A stretch of DNA of 64,000 nt from Phymorhynchus buccinoides (Eukaryota > Mollusca > Gastropoda > Neogastropoda > Raphitomidae), in assembly GCA_017654935.2 (NCBI GenBank), contig CM065710.1, positions 19,096,492 through 19,160,491 of the forward strand, given 5' to 3'. This document shows positions 20,924-33,141 of the stretch, piece by piece. The notes beneath the pieces are model-generated. The model was given only the letters and a program-made list of their open reading frames with translations, was not told where the DNA came from and ran no database searches. The position numbers and the translations under genes are program-made. Numbering within the stretch: the first letter of the stretch is position 1; the number at the start of each line of letters is the position of its first letter.

Positions 20924-23900
20924 GACACATCATTGTTGTCGGTGGGGGAGGACCAAACCTCCTTGGAAGAGACTTGATCAAGAGATTAAATATGGAAGCC
21001 ACAGCCTTGATCAACAAAGTCAGTGTGACCCCCGCATCACGTTGCCAGGTTGAAGTTGATCGTTTTCCAAAACTGTTTCAAAAAACAGTCTGGGCATGCC
21101 AAGTCTTTCCCAGTCACACTTCATGTTGAAGAAGGAGCCACTCCCAGGTTCTACAAAGCGCGATCTGTCCCTTATTCATTGAGAGGAAAAGTAGATGATG
21201 AGCTCAGCAGACTCCAAGAAGAAGGCATTATCAAGCCGGTGAGGTATTCGAAGTGGGCAGCCCCCATAGTTCCTGTTCTCAAGCAAGACGGCAAGGTACG
21301 GATCTGTGGGGACTATAAAATCAGTCAACACAGCGGCTAAGGCTGATGTCTACCCTCTTCCCCGCATTGAAGATCTCTTCAACAAGGTTGCTGGTGGAAA
21401 AACCTTCACAAAGCTGGACTTGACTGATGCATACCAGCAGCTTCCCCTCACAGAAGAATCCCGTGATCTCACAACCATCAACACGCACAAAGGACTCTTT
21501 AGGTACACGCGTCTTCCTTACAGCGTTTCAGCAGCACCCGCCATTTTCCAACAAACCATGGACTGTCTCTTACAAGACATTCCTCAGGTGGCTGTTTTCC
21601 CGGATGATATACTCATCACTGGTGACACTGATGACGCCCACCTGGAGCATTTCAGGGAAGTTCTTCGCAGGTTCGACTCTGAAGGTTTCAGCTGAAAGAA
21701 AGAGAAGTGTCAGTTCATGCTCCCAGAAGTTACGTATCTGGGACACCGCATCTCTGCTGAGGGCATTCAGCCCACCACGGACAAAGTGCAAGCCATCCAA
21801 GATGCCCCCATTCCAAAGAACACCACTGAGCTGAAATCGTTCCTGGGGCTGGTGAACTTATATGCCAAATTCCTGCCTCACCTGTCCACAGTTCTCTCCC
21901 CACTTAACAGACTGTTGAGACAGGGCGTCGTGTTCAGGTGGGGTACAGACCAAGAACAAACTTTTCAACAAGTCAAGACCATGCTCCTGTCAGCAGACCT
22001 CTTGGTCCACTTTGATCCAGGCATGGAGGTGACCTTGTCGCCTCTGGAGTTGGCCTTGGACCAGTCCTTGTTCACAAACTTCCAGATAGTTTGGAACATC
22101 CAATCGCTTACGCCTCCCGAACCATGAACAGAGCTGAGCAGAAGTACTCAAACATTGAACGAGAGGCCCTTGCAGTCACATTTGGTGTGAAGAAATTTCA
22201 TGACTACCTTTATGGGCGGCATTTTAGCTTGTTCACCGATCACAAACCCCTCATGACCCTGTTCAACGAGCACAAGGCCATTCCCTCAGAAGTGTCACCC
22301 AGGATTCAAAGGTGGGCCATGTTGTTGTCGGCTTATAACTACACCATCACCTACAAGCCTGGATCTTCATTGAGTTATGCAGATGCTTTAAGTCGGCTAC
22401 CATTGCCAACCACTTCACCCGAAACAGACTTGCCGGAATAATTTGTCCACCTGATGGATCACCTGTCCTCTACACCGGTCACATCAGCTGACATTCAGAG
22501 AGAGACGGGTCGTGACCCGGTTTTGACACGGGTAAAGCAGTACACCCTGTCTGGTTGGCCCTCAGAGCTCCCTCAGAAATATGAAGCTGAACTCCTAGTC
22601 TACAAGAGACACGAAACTGAACTCAGCGTGGAAGGAGGATGTGTAGTTCTCAGAACCAGAGCAGTCATCCCTCCAGCATGTAGGAGAGCCATGCTTGAAG
22701 AGTTGCACTTATGTCACCCAGGCATCAACAAAATGAAATGCCTCGCTAGGTCATATGTGTGGTGGCCTAACATCGATCAAGACATTGAGACCATGGTCCA
22801 CAAGTGTGATGCCTGTCAACAAGTCCGTCACGCGCCAGAAAAAGCCCCACTGCATCCCTGGGAGTGGCCAGAGAAGCCTTGGTTTCGTCTTCACATTGAC
22901 TTTGCTGGGCCCTTCATGGGCCACATGTTCCTTGTCGTTGTTGATTCCCATTCCAAATGGACTGAAGTCAAAATGATGCAAAAGATCATAGCTGACAAAA
23001 CAATTTCTGCACTGCGATAAATGTTTGCCACACATGGTCTGCCCGATACAATTGTATCAGACAATGGGCCAACCTTCACTGGCAGTAGAGTTCAAGAGTT
23101 TCATGCAGACAAATGGAATTCGTCACGTCCTGGTCTCTCCATACCACCCAGCCTCCAATGGACTTGCAGAAAGAGCTGTTCAAACCTTCAAAGAATCCAT
23201 GAAAAACCTGAGCCCGACTCTCTCTCTGCAACACAAGCTTTCCATCTTCCTCCACACTCAGCACGTCACACCTCATTCCAAAACAGGTGTGCCCCCAGCT
23301 GAGCTCTTGATGAAAAGAAACCTCAAGACACGTCTGGACCTAACGCGTCCAACCCTCACCAGCAAAGTGGAACAAGCCCAAATGAAGCAGAAAAATTACC
23401 ACGACCGGTCAGTGAGAGAGCGACATTTCCAGGTGGGAGACAGAGTGTTTGCTCGCAACTTCGGACCAGGCAACCTATGGCTTCAGGCTACTGTTGTAGA
23501 AGTCACTGATCCACTGTCCTTCAGAGTTCAACTGGAAGATGGGCGTGTCCTTCGCAGGCACGCAGATCAGCTTCGAAAATAGCAGGTAGACACAGAAACA
23601 GTGGAGATTCCTGTTCCCAAGATACCCGATTCACTGCCTCTTGAACGGTCACATAGCATCCCTCTTCTACCTCATCAAAGGCCCTTGAAATCACCCACCT
23701 CAAAACCTCCCCTGCATCATCACAGCAGACACTGGTACCCATGCTTGCCTCACATCCTGGGACCCCATGTCCACGCACATCGTCACGGGGGCATTCCGGG
23801 CAAACGCCAGAAGATGCCAATTGTTGGTGCACCGACCTTCCTTCACCCCCCGGGCCGCTAGGTGCCAAGAGCAACACTGAAAGGGAGCCAGTGCCTGAAT

Positions 23901-24004
23901 TCATTCAGCCTTCTCAGCCATTACCCTGTTTGGAGAAGTCTGGAGTAATCCCTTCTGACCAACCGAAGAGACTTCGCAAACCACCTGACAGGCTGGATCT
24001 TTAA
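20924..24004 (+). pseudogene. Pol of the Mag-like element: protease end, RT, RNase H, integrase
   Basis: Domains in order: LLGRDLI (protease end, about 20,960); RT with FTKLDLTDAYQQLPL (about 21,405-21,450) and the catalytic block changed to FPDD (21,597-21,608), where Y-x-D-D is usual; the connection; RNase H with SNIEREALAV and FTDHKPL (about 22,236); integrase with zinc residues HLCHPG (22,703) and CDAC (22,806), catalytic D in DFAGP (about 22,898), D in DNGP (about 23,061) and E in GLAERA (about 23,167); a GPY/F-like module ending near 23,580; and a C-terminal tail ending RKPPDRLDL at 24,004. Breaks seen: a frame change near 21,315, TGA at 21,693, a scrambled RNase H start near 22,030-22,090, TAA at 22,439 and at 23,018, and a frameshift near 23,090. 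It is inactive. Confidence 0.93.
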
Positions 24005-24471
24005 TGCGTGTTAGGCTGTGTTAAACGAGAGTAGGTGGAGCAAGTCTGAGAAAGGCCCTTATGGCTCACTTGCCTCCAAAAGAAAGCTAGTCTAGTAATA
24101 GGAAGTGCTAGACAATTTCTTCCTTTTATTTTGTTTGTGTGGAAAGAAAAGAAACATTTCCAAGTGCCACTTCAAAAAACTACCTTCAAGTTTGACCATA
24201 AATAACATGGTGAAACAATGTGTGATTTTCCTTTTTTTTACCTCTTAGTTTTTCATTTCATATTACCTTGTTTTTGTTAGAGATCAAATACAGTTTTAAG
24301 TTGGTTTGTTTTGTTATGTTTTTCAAAATAATAATATTAGTTCTTCATGGTGATTTTTTTTTAACCCATGGACAGTTCTGCGATAAAAAAAAACCACCAA
24401 TCATTTTTATTTATTTCTCACATTTTATCCATACCTTTCATTTTTGTTGGATTAGTTGGGTTTTCAGCTTT

Positions 24472-24481
24472 AAGGGAGGAG
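24472..24481 (+). promoter_or_regulatory. Polypurine tract of the Mag-like element
   Basis: AAGGGAGGAG lies immediately before the TG of the 3' LTR, the expected position for the plus-strand primer. Confidence 0.85.
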
Positions 24482-24592
24482 TGTTGGATTATATTCCTGA
24501 TCGTTTGTTCGTTTTGGGTTCTAAGACAATGAGCTAAATAAAACATGGCGACTAGACATTTGTGTCTTGTTGTGCTGTTGTTGAATGATACA
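24482..24592 (+). repeat. 3' LTR (111 bp)
   Basis: Begins TGTTGGATTATATTCC and ends GAATGATACA; same length as the 5' LTR. It contains AATAAA near 24,537. Confidence 0.93.
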
Positions 24593-24650
24593 ATCAAGTT
24601 AATTTAGACAGTAAAATTTCACAAGAATCATGCCTCAAAAAGGAAATAAA

Positions 24651-25252
24651 ATACTTAATGGAATATCCTGTGTGTGCCTGCTCCCCAGTAACACAACACG
24701 GACTTCCAAGGCTGGAGCAGGGCTGCTCTCGCGTTGATGGGGCGGGCGTGGCTGGTGCATCTCTGGGTCCCATTAGCACCTCCGGGTGTTTCTATTTCAT
24801 TACTTGTTTCCCTCTTGGGATGACTAGGGAAAGACCTAAGAAAATAAGATCACTTTCTGGGACTCTCTTCTGAGGCATATAAGTCCGTAAGGCGAGAGCC
24901 TGTGGCTTTGTCCAGGGATGCACTGGCCTCGCCTGTCCTTTTTGGGGGCTGTTGGATGCGTTCTGGTATCTGAGTGGGTGTCTTTTGCCGGTGGGCTCTG
25001 CAGTCATGAAAAACGGGCTGGTACACCCATGGGGACATTTCGCAAGGACTCCTTTGTATCGTATCCGATGGTCACCAAGCCGGGAGTAGCTATGCGCCTT
25101 GTATACTTAATGGAATGTCCCGTGTGTGCCTGCTCCCCAGTAACACAACACGGACTTCCAAGGCTGGAGCAGGGCTGCTCTCGCGTTGATGGGGTGGGCG
25201 TGGCTGGTGCATCTCTGGGTCCCATTAGCACCTCCGGGTGTTTCTATTTCAT
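24651..25252. mobile_element. 602-bp unit bounded by 150-bp direct repeats (TRIM-like?)
   Basis: The segments 24,651-24,800 and 25,103-25,252 are both 150 bp and differ at only a few positions, from ATACTTAATGGAAT to TTTCTATTTCAT. The 302-bp centre has no protein frame I recognise. The repeats contain TGGAAT...TTTCA, so an LTR-like TG...CA boundary is possible, which would fit a small terminal-repeat retrotransposon in miniature. I could not find a convincing target-site duplication, so a simple segmental duplication is the alternative. Confidence 0.55.
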
Positions 25253-25379
25253 AATTAGTTTTCCATGAAATTAGGTGTATCTTGTACACTAAGCTAACAA
25301 TGGATCTGCTATGCATCAAAATATTAGGTCAGATGGCTTGATACAAATGGACTTTGCCAACGAAGAGTAAGTTTCATCT

Positions 25380-26575
25380 GTTGACAATGCCAATTTCTCG
25401 TCTAAAAATGTGTTAGTATTATTTTAACAGCTCTATCAGCAACCTCATTCCAAAAGAGCCCACAATGAGATGGCACCCAGCAAAAATCAATACCAATACC
25501 TTTTGTAATAATACAATGAATTAAATGCTTAATTTCAAAGACAACATCGTTACGAATTTTACTGTTATTTTGCTTCAGAGTTTGTAAAACTGATTTTGAA
25601 TCCACACAAAATAAGATGTTATAAATGGAATATGGTAGAGCACAAACAAATTCTAAAGCTCGCATTATTGCGTATAATTCAGAAGTAAATATTGATATAT
25701 CATTGCCTATTAATAATAAGACTTCTATTTTAAGTGATGGCATAACAAAACCTGCCTCACTGTCTGACGTTTCTAAGACTGAACCATCAGTGGAATTTTT
25801 TAGATGAATATTTTGAATCTAAATAGCATCGAACGTCAAAAAATAATAGTTTAGCCTTTGTTGTAACTGGTATATTCTATATCAAATGTTTGCCTTTCTT
25901 TGTTCCCATGCTGTCATTAGTGGTATAATAAGCATGACTGAGATATTATGGATATTTACCTTACTTTTACTCATAATGTCTTCAATATAATTCTTGATTG
26001 GCTGCAGAGATGTTATATTTTTTTGCTCTTTTCGGAAAATCTGTCTCTGAATTTAAGAATATTTCATCCTTTGTATTATTGTCAACAGAAAGGCCTCTGA
26101 CTATGTATTTTGAAACTGCTAATTTCTGATGTTCCGCTAATGACGATATATTGCTCTCTTTGTAACTATGTTCTAAGCGTGTTAGAGTACATAGGGACAC
26201 CAAGCGCTAGTTTGATAGCTTTACTGTCTATGCTTTGTAACTTATTTTAAAGAATATTTGAGGCACTGAAATAAACATCTTGCCCATAGGATAGTACTGA
26301 TCGAACTAGTGATCTTGCAAGATGCAGTAATGTTTTTGGTATTTTGACTCCATGATTGTTTATTTATGATTTTAAAAAAATGTTGTCTTTTTATCGCTTT
26401 TGAAATCAATTATTCAATATGAACTTTCCAATTTGATTTTGATGTCAAATATACACATAAAACGTAACAAAATGCTTGTAAACAAGAGGGCTTCCATCCA
26501 ATACTAACTGAGGTAAAGTGTTAGGATTTTCACTATTATTGAAAAGCATTAGGTAAATCTTTTCATCACAGTAGT
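25380..26575 (-). pseudogene. I-group LINE fragment: RT thumb to RNase H
   Basis: On the minus strand the order is EKIYLMLFNNSENP (about 26,555) and FLGVYFD-like and LQSIDSKAIKLALGVP segments (to about 26,200). Next comes a 70-residue frame with SETDFPKRAKKYN (about 26,030). Last is RNase H with STDGSV (about 25,795), the FTSELYAIMRALEF helix, FCVDSKS, and WVPSHCGLFWNEVAD (about 25,430-25,475). The RNase H catalytic D-E-D pattern is present. The best-preserved frame is 25,402-25,743. Earlier parts carry stops. It is a relative of the LINE at 10,082-12,360 in opposite orientation. Confidence 0.88.
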
Positions 26576-26794
26576 ATGGAACACGATATTCAAACTCTTA
26601 TTTATATGTGTATTATTTTATAATGTATGTATATTTAACTCCGTTTCGCTCTTCCCCACCCTCCCCTATCCCTCTCCCTCTCTCAAAGTATATGTCTGTG
26701 CGTCTGTCTGTCTGCGTGTGTGTGCAGCCAGTGAGCGTTAGTCTGTTTTCAGTGATGTGTGCTAATATGCGCGCAAGCGTGCGTGCGTGCGTGC

Positions 26795-26797
<3 letters not shown>

Positions 26798-26874
<77 letters not shown>
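26798..26874. repeat. (GT)n microsatellite
   Basis: GT run of about 75 bp preceded by GTGC tetranucleotides (from about 26,775). Confidence 0.95.
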
Positions 26875-26878
<4 letters not shown>

Positions 26879-26989
26879 GCGCACGCATGTGTGTATCTGT
26901 GTGCGTGTGTACCCACATAAGCTTACACGCATGCGTGTGCCCTTGTTCTTTCAACTTTCAGCATGTTTTGTGCATAATTATAGACAGTC

Positions 26990-27023
<34 letters not shown>
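26990..27023. repeat. (ATT)n microsatellite
   Basis: About eleven ATT units. Confidence 0.92.
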
Positions 27024-27024
<1 letters not shown>

Positions 27025-27114
27025 GTTTGTGGCGTATGCGAGTGCGTGCACGCGCGAGAGCTTGCCTAGCGCGTGCGTGTGCATGCGTGTTTATGACAAC
27101 TAGTAAATGAATGC

Positions 27115-27133
27115 GCCCCCCCCCCCCCCCCCC
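27115..27133. repeat. Poly-C tract
   Basis: Nearly pure C run followed by C-rich sequence to about 27,150. Confidence 0.85.
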
Positions 27134-27134
27134 T

Positions 27135-27546
27135 CCCCCACCCCTCCCTCTCTCATTTTCTCTCTTAGTCTCTCATGAACATGAGATCCGTGTTCGTTTG
27201 TTTTGTCCTGTCCTTGATGACCTGAGAAAACGATTCATTTGACCTTTTTTAAAATTTTATTTGTTATGTTAACCCCAATTCTTACAAGATGGAATCTCTG
27301 CTAACATCAACAAATGAAAAAGTTTGGACAAATGTTTTCTTTCTCACGTGGTTTTGTCAATGTTCCTCCCCTTCGTAAGGGGCGAATGGCTTATTCGAAT
27401 AAACTGTTCACTGTTCAGTGTTCAGTGTTCTCTTAGTCTCTCTCTCACTGTCTAAGAATAGGCATTGCCTAACATCTAAATCCTTGTTAAATAAGGTTTT
27501 TCAGTGTTCAGTGTCTTACAATTACTTAAATATATTACCTAAAATG
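27135..27546. other. Spacer without recognised gene
   Basis: Contains GTTCACTGTTCAGTGTTCAGTG short repeats near 27,407-27,430. No coding signal. Confidence 0.45.
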
Positions 27547-27592
27547 TATCTTGTATGTGTGTGCGTGTGTGTATGTGCGCGTGTATGTAGGC

Positions 27593-27644
<52 letters not shown>

Positions 27645-27716
27645 GCGTGCGTGTGCGTGTGCGTGTGCGTGCGTGTGCGTGTGTGTGTGTATGTGTGTGC
27701 GTATGTGTATGTATGC

Positions 27717-27766
<50 letters not shown>

Positions 27767-27842
27767 GCGTGCGTGCGTGTGCGTGCGTGCGTGTGCGTGC
27801 GTGCGTGCGCGCGTGGGCGCGCGTGCGTGTGTGTGAGTGTGT
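27547..27842. repeat. GT/GC-rich alternating purine-pyrimidine array
   Basis: About 295 bp of GT repeats with GTGC/GCGT interruptions. Such tracts can adopt Z-DNA in principle. Confidence 0.95.
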
Positions 27843-28032
27843 TATTTCTGACAGCAACGCTGATATTATTGACTCATTGATTGTTCTTACTGTACAGCCA
27901 ATTATGTTTCATTAGACTGTATTTTTAATTTTTATAATTGACTATTTCTAAATGTCACGAGAGAATGCTATGCATAATTAGCAGTAACGAGCAAAACGTT
28001 TCTTTTGGAAAACAGAATCCGATATTTACAGC

Positions 28033-28235
<203 letters not shown>

Positions 28236-28249
28236 TCCCTCCGTTGATT

Positions 28250-30240
28250 AATTTGAACACGTTTGTTTTTGTTTTAAATTGCTCAATTGTTCCTAAAGCT
28301 TGATTCATCCATAAACAAAATTCTTTACTTTGTTTTAAATTGATTTTCTCCTTCTTATTGATATACAGAATAATGTACAGTTCGTTGGTTTTATATATTA
28401 TTGGTGATTGTTGTTTTGGAGTACTTTCTGAGGCCAATATTAGTATCAATTCTAGATCGTTATCGAAACCTGGTTTTAAAATAGGTTATTTAAAATGCAT
28501 GCAATATTTTAAGCAAAATATCTTATGTGCCTTCTATCTGGTCAAATTCTAATACTTGTTTTAATTGTTTCGCTTTTGCCGAGTCTAGGCTATCTGATGT
28601 TGTGTCTGACAATCTAATTTCTGTATCAGGGTACAATGTTATTAGAAAAGATGCTTCAAGTAAGCTACACACAGGCATGGTTGCATACATACACCAGTCA
28701 GTGAACTATAGACAGGTACATGACTTCGATAGGTGCAACACAGAAGGTATCTGGATTGAAATTCGCTTAAAGGGTCACACACCAATTAATATGAGATTTG
28801 TTTTATATATAAACCCCGATGAACGAGTGGAGTGGTTTAATCGTTTTTCATCTGTGATGGACAATGTTTCCTTATCCTATGCCGATATGATATTGCTTGG
28901 TGATTTAAACATTGATTTACTCAAACTCCATGATAACTGGAAGCATGTCTATGAATCTTATCATCTATCACAACTACTTAATAATCCCACCAGAATAACA
29001 CTAAAGACTCAAACACTCATTGATCATATATACGTCACTAATCCAAAGCACATTGTAGAAACATCTGTTCCTGTCATCGGATTAAGCGATCACTTCCCTA
29101 TATGTTTAACATGGTCAAAAAGGCATCAAAATCCCCAAATGCTCTCATAGGTGTGTATCATTTCGTAGCTATAAATCATTTAGCCCTGAGCATTTCTTAC
29201 ACGATATATGTACGACCGACTTTTCCACTGTGTTTCAATATACTGACCCCAATAAAGCCCTTGAGAAGTGGTATAATACCTTCATCCCAATATATGTTAA
29301 ACATGCCCCTTTTATAACCAAACGTGTCAAGCCTGAAGGTAACCCCCCTTGGCTAAACGATAATATAAATGCGGAAATAAAGACTCGTGAAAGCTTAGTA
29401 CAAACAACGGGTAAAAACGTGGCTTTTAAAAAGGAGCGAAACAAAATAACAAATATAAAGCGAGTTGCAAAGAAAAAGTATTTTGGCTATCTTATTCAAT
29501 CTAAAAAAGACTCAAAATCTATCTGGAAAGCAATTAACCAACTATCCTGTAAATCTTCAACACACAGTGCGCCCTTGTCAGGTGATCTATGTGTGGAATA
29601 ACTCAACAATCATTTCAGTAGCATAGCTGATAAAACGATACTAGCCGACCAAACTAGCTCTAATGATCCATTGTTACTCAAGTACTTTGACTCCAAAAAA
29701 ATAGGTCCTAAACTCAGTTTCCAGTTTATGGCTGTACATGAGGTGTACCAAGAATCAATTCAACTCAAGCATTCTAAATGCTGCGAATGAGCTCATATTG
29801 ATAATTATATATTAAATTTATCTGCGCCTATTATCACTGACTGTCTTACCTATATCTCTAACCTTTGTATTGAGAAATTCTGTTATCCCCAATTATTTAA
29901 TATGCCAAAGTAATACCACTATATAAATCTGGTGACACCCAAGATCCGTCAAACTACCGACCTATCTCTATCTTGTCTAACATATCTCCAAACCTCTAGA
30001 AAATCACTTAAAACGTAAACTTCAGACATACTTTACTACACATGATCTTTTCCATTGTAACCAAAGTGGCTTTAGAGAAAACCATTCCTGCCAAACAGTA
30101 CTCACTGATCGAATCGAACAGTGGCTTTCCAATATTAACAATGACCTTCTCACCAGTGCTATTTTCGTCGACTTTGCTAAGGCCTTCGATGTTATTGACC
30201 ATGACCTTCTATTTAAAAAAAAAATCATTGCTATGCGGAA
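28250..30240 (+). pseudogene. CR1/L2-like LINE fragment: AP endonuclease and first half of RT
   Basis: A 200-residue open frame (28,527-29,150) carries an apurinic-type endonuclease: an ETWLSD-like start, LLGDLNIDLL (about 28,895), LIDHIYVTN (about 29,020) and GLSDHFPI (about 29,080). A linker frame follows at 29,230-29,601. RT pieces come next: PLYKSGD, NYRPISILS (about 29,950) and DFAKAFDVIDHDLL (about 30,170), with stops and frame changes. The element ends abruptly near 30,240, before GxPQG and YADD. The copy at 43,868-45,915 is more complete downstream. Family placement rests on the motif style; no 3' end is present here. Confidence 0.88.
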
Positions 30241-30454
30241 ATAAAGGGGGAGTTTCGAAGAATAGTTTAATAGGGACATAGGGTTCTCTCTCTGTGTCTC
30301 TCTCACCCCCCTCCCTCTTTCTCTCTTCTTAATATCTTGTAACTATATATATGTTTTGCACTATGCCCGTTCTTATAGTCATTGGTTTAAATGGAACATA
30401 ATAACTAATATTCTTAATTAATTAAACATTACGTCCAGTTTAGTACGTGTGGTC

Positions 30455-30481
30455 CGTTTGTGTGTGTGTGTGCGTGCGCGC

Positions 30482-30551
<70 letters not shown>

Positions 30552-30595
30552 GTGTGCGCGCGCACGCGCGTGTGTGTGTGTGTGTGCGTGTGTGT

Positions 30596-30632
<37 letters not shown>
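30455..30632. repeat. (GT)n array
   Basis: GT repeats with GCGCGC islands. The matching position in copy B (53,176-53,230) is much shorter. Confidence 0.95.
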
Positions 30633-30636
<4 letters not shown>

Positions 30637-30819
30637 GTCATGTATTTATTTAAGGCGAAACGAGACGATTTATTTTAGTCTGTCGATAAAACGTGCAAAG
30701 GCAAAACGAACATGGGCGAAACGCGCGTAGGCGAATAGTGTTTCGCACCGTCCCTGTCATCACTGACGCGGAGGTTGGCGGCATGGAGACAAGATTTTCG
30801 GCGACAGAACGTTAGCCGT

Positions 30820-30820
<1 letters not shown>

Positions 30821-30869
<49 letters not shown>
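30821..30869. repeat. (CAG)n trinucleotide repeat
   Basis: About 16 GCA/CAG units, followed by GGA-rich sequence. The duplicate at 53,431-53,455 has about eight. No gene frame through it is supported on either strand. Confidence 0.95.
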
Positions 30870-30872
<3 letters not shown>

Positions 30873-30937
30873 GAAGAGGAGGAGGAGGAGGATGCCCCAC
30901 AATTTCCAGATTCTGGCCCACTGACCGTTATATTGAC

Positions 30938-31650
30938 GGGGAAGAAGAAGAAGAAGAAGAAAAATAAAAAGAAGAAGAAGAAGAAGGAGAAGGGAAGGAG
31001 GAAGACGACGACGACGACGACGACAACGACGACGAAGAAGAAGTAGAAGAAGAGGAAGACGAAGAAGAACAAAAAGAAGAAGAAGAACAAAAAGAAGAAG
31101 AGGGGAATGAGGAAGACGACGACGACGAGAACGAAGAAGAAGAAGAAGAAGAAGAAGAAGAAGAAGAAGAAGAAGAAGAAGAAGAAGAAAAAGAGGGGAA
31201 GGAGGAAGAAGATGAAGAAGAAGAGGGGAAGGAGGAAGAAGACGACGACGACGAAGAAGAAGAAGAAGAAGGGAAGGAGGAGGAAGAAGAAGAAGAAGAA
31301 GAAGAAGAAGAAGAAGAAGAAGAAGAAGAAGAAGAAGAAGAAGAAGAGGGGAAGGATGAAGACGAAGAAGAAGAAGAAGAAGAAGAAGAAGAAGAAGAAG
31401 AAGAAGAAGAAGAAGAAGAAGAAGAAGAGGAACAAGAACAATAACAAGAAGAAGAACAAGAAGAGGGGAAGGAGGAAGACGAAGAAGAAGAAGAAGAAGA
31501 AGAAGAAGAAGAAGAAGAAGAAGAAGAAGAAGAAGAAGAGGAACAAGAACAATAACAAGAAGAAGAACAAGAAGAGGGGAAGGAGGAAGACGAAGAAGAA
31601 GAAGAAGAAGAAGAAGAAGAAGAAGAAGAAGAAGAAGAAGAAAGACGAAG
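30938..31650. repeat. GAA/GAC trinucleotide-derived purine tract
   Basis: About 700 bp of GAA repeats with blocks of GAC (31,000-31,035, 31,117-31,130, 31,240-31,253) and repeated GAGGGGAAGGAGGAAGA islands. Two 119-bp units near the end (about 31,428-31,546 and 31,547-31,650) both contain GAACAAGAACAATAACAAGA. Long mirror-symmetric purine runs of this kind can form triplex DNA. The long poly-Lys/poly-Ser frames are by-products. Confidence 0.95.
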
Positions 31651-31742
31651 AAAAAGCAAAATCATACTCAATTTGAATCTTATTCCAGGCTTTTAAAGTG
31701 AGAATTCAACACTTTCCCCCCTTGAACTTTGAATCAAATATT

Positions 31743-32400
<658 letters not shown>

Positions 32401-32420
32401 GTTGAAGTATTTTTACGGGT

Positions 32421-32712
32421 ATAATTAGTACATTTAGTGAGCCTTCTCTAGGAAGGTGAAATTTAATTGTAATTATTAGAGGTTAGCGATGTTACTGGGA
32501 GGACAGCTGAGTATCAGGAGCGCTTGGTGCCAGATGTTCCCGCTTCAGGATTTAGCTAAATGCAAGTTCTCTAGACATAAGAATGTTACAGGGAGGGAAA
32601 TTTAAAAGGCAACACAGGGAGGGAACTGTCCTCCCACTAACATCACTAACCTCTAATAATTACAATTAAATTTCACCTCCCTAGGGGAAGGCTCATTAAA
32701 TTTACTCATTAT
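32421..32712. repeat. Foldback element FB1 (inverted repeat, ~80-bp arms)
   Basis: The left arm at 32,421-32,506 is complementary to the right arm at 32,636-32,712. Both hold AAATTTAATTGTAATTATTA and GGGAGGACAG in opposite orientation, with a 129-bp spacer. Just right of the arm lies CGGTTAGTGACGTCCTTAGT. The spacer has GAGTATCAGGAGC and TTGGTGCCAGA. The same pieces appear joined and inverted at 40,500-40,640, which indicates a dispersed family. Confidence 0.85.
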
Positions 32713-33141
32713 TATTCGGTTAGTGACGTCCTTAGTGGTAAGGACAGTTGAGATTTTAGAGATATGTCTAGAGAAGTTGTCAATGGGATTGAAAAACAAT
32801 CATTCACGAAATGATTATGATAATGTTTTTGTCTTACCTCATAAGGGAAGACTGTACCTTCCTGTATAACTTCCACAGAGCGCTTGTCTGCATGAAGGTC
32901 ATCAGACTGTCTTCTCAATCACCATCATTTGAACACTATTTACAATATAACACTTGAATAATCCTCCCAAACAAACAAAGAATCCATTTCAGTGTCCATT
33001 CACATTATTTCGCTACAAAATGGTCCAGGATTGTTTGGCTGATGTTCACCTGTTTTTTGTGGGTGTTTTTTTTCTCCGATTTTCTATAAAACTTAACAAA
33101 TGTCTTTTCACTACTTCAACCAGCACTCTTCATAATTGAAG

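Larger units (their letters stand above)
19552..24592 (+). mobile_element. Full-length, defective Ty3/gypsy LTR retrotransposon, Mag-like
   Basis: A 5,041-bp element with 111-bp LTRs that start TG and end CA, a primer-binding site right after the left LTR, a purine tract right before the right LTR, and gag, protease, RT-RNase H and integrase in the Ty3 order. Flanks ATCAG and ATCAA agree with a 5-bp target-site duplication with one later change. The LTRs differ at about 8 of 111 positions (about 7%), so the insertion is not recent. Stops and frameshifts in pol make it inactive. The tRNA-Ser primer, CCHC gag and the integrase C-terminal form favour the Mag/SURL lineage (inference). Confidence 0.93.

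Noticed and set aside
28527..29601. A host nuclease gene
   Set aside because: The endonuclease motifs are followed by RT motifs in LINE order and a diverged second copy exists, so it is a retrotransposon relic.
30812..31676. Poly-Lys, poly-Ser and poly-Phe frames of up to 252 codons
   Set aside because: They are by-products of the GAA triplet tract, with stop-free reading on both strands; no start context or domain.
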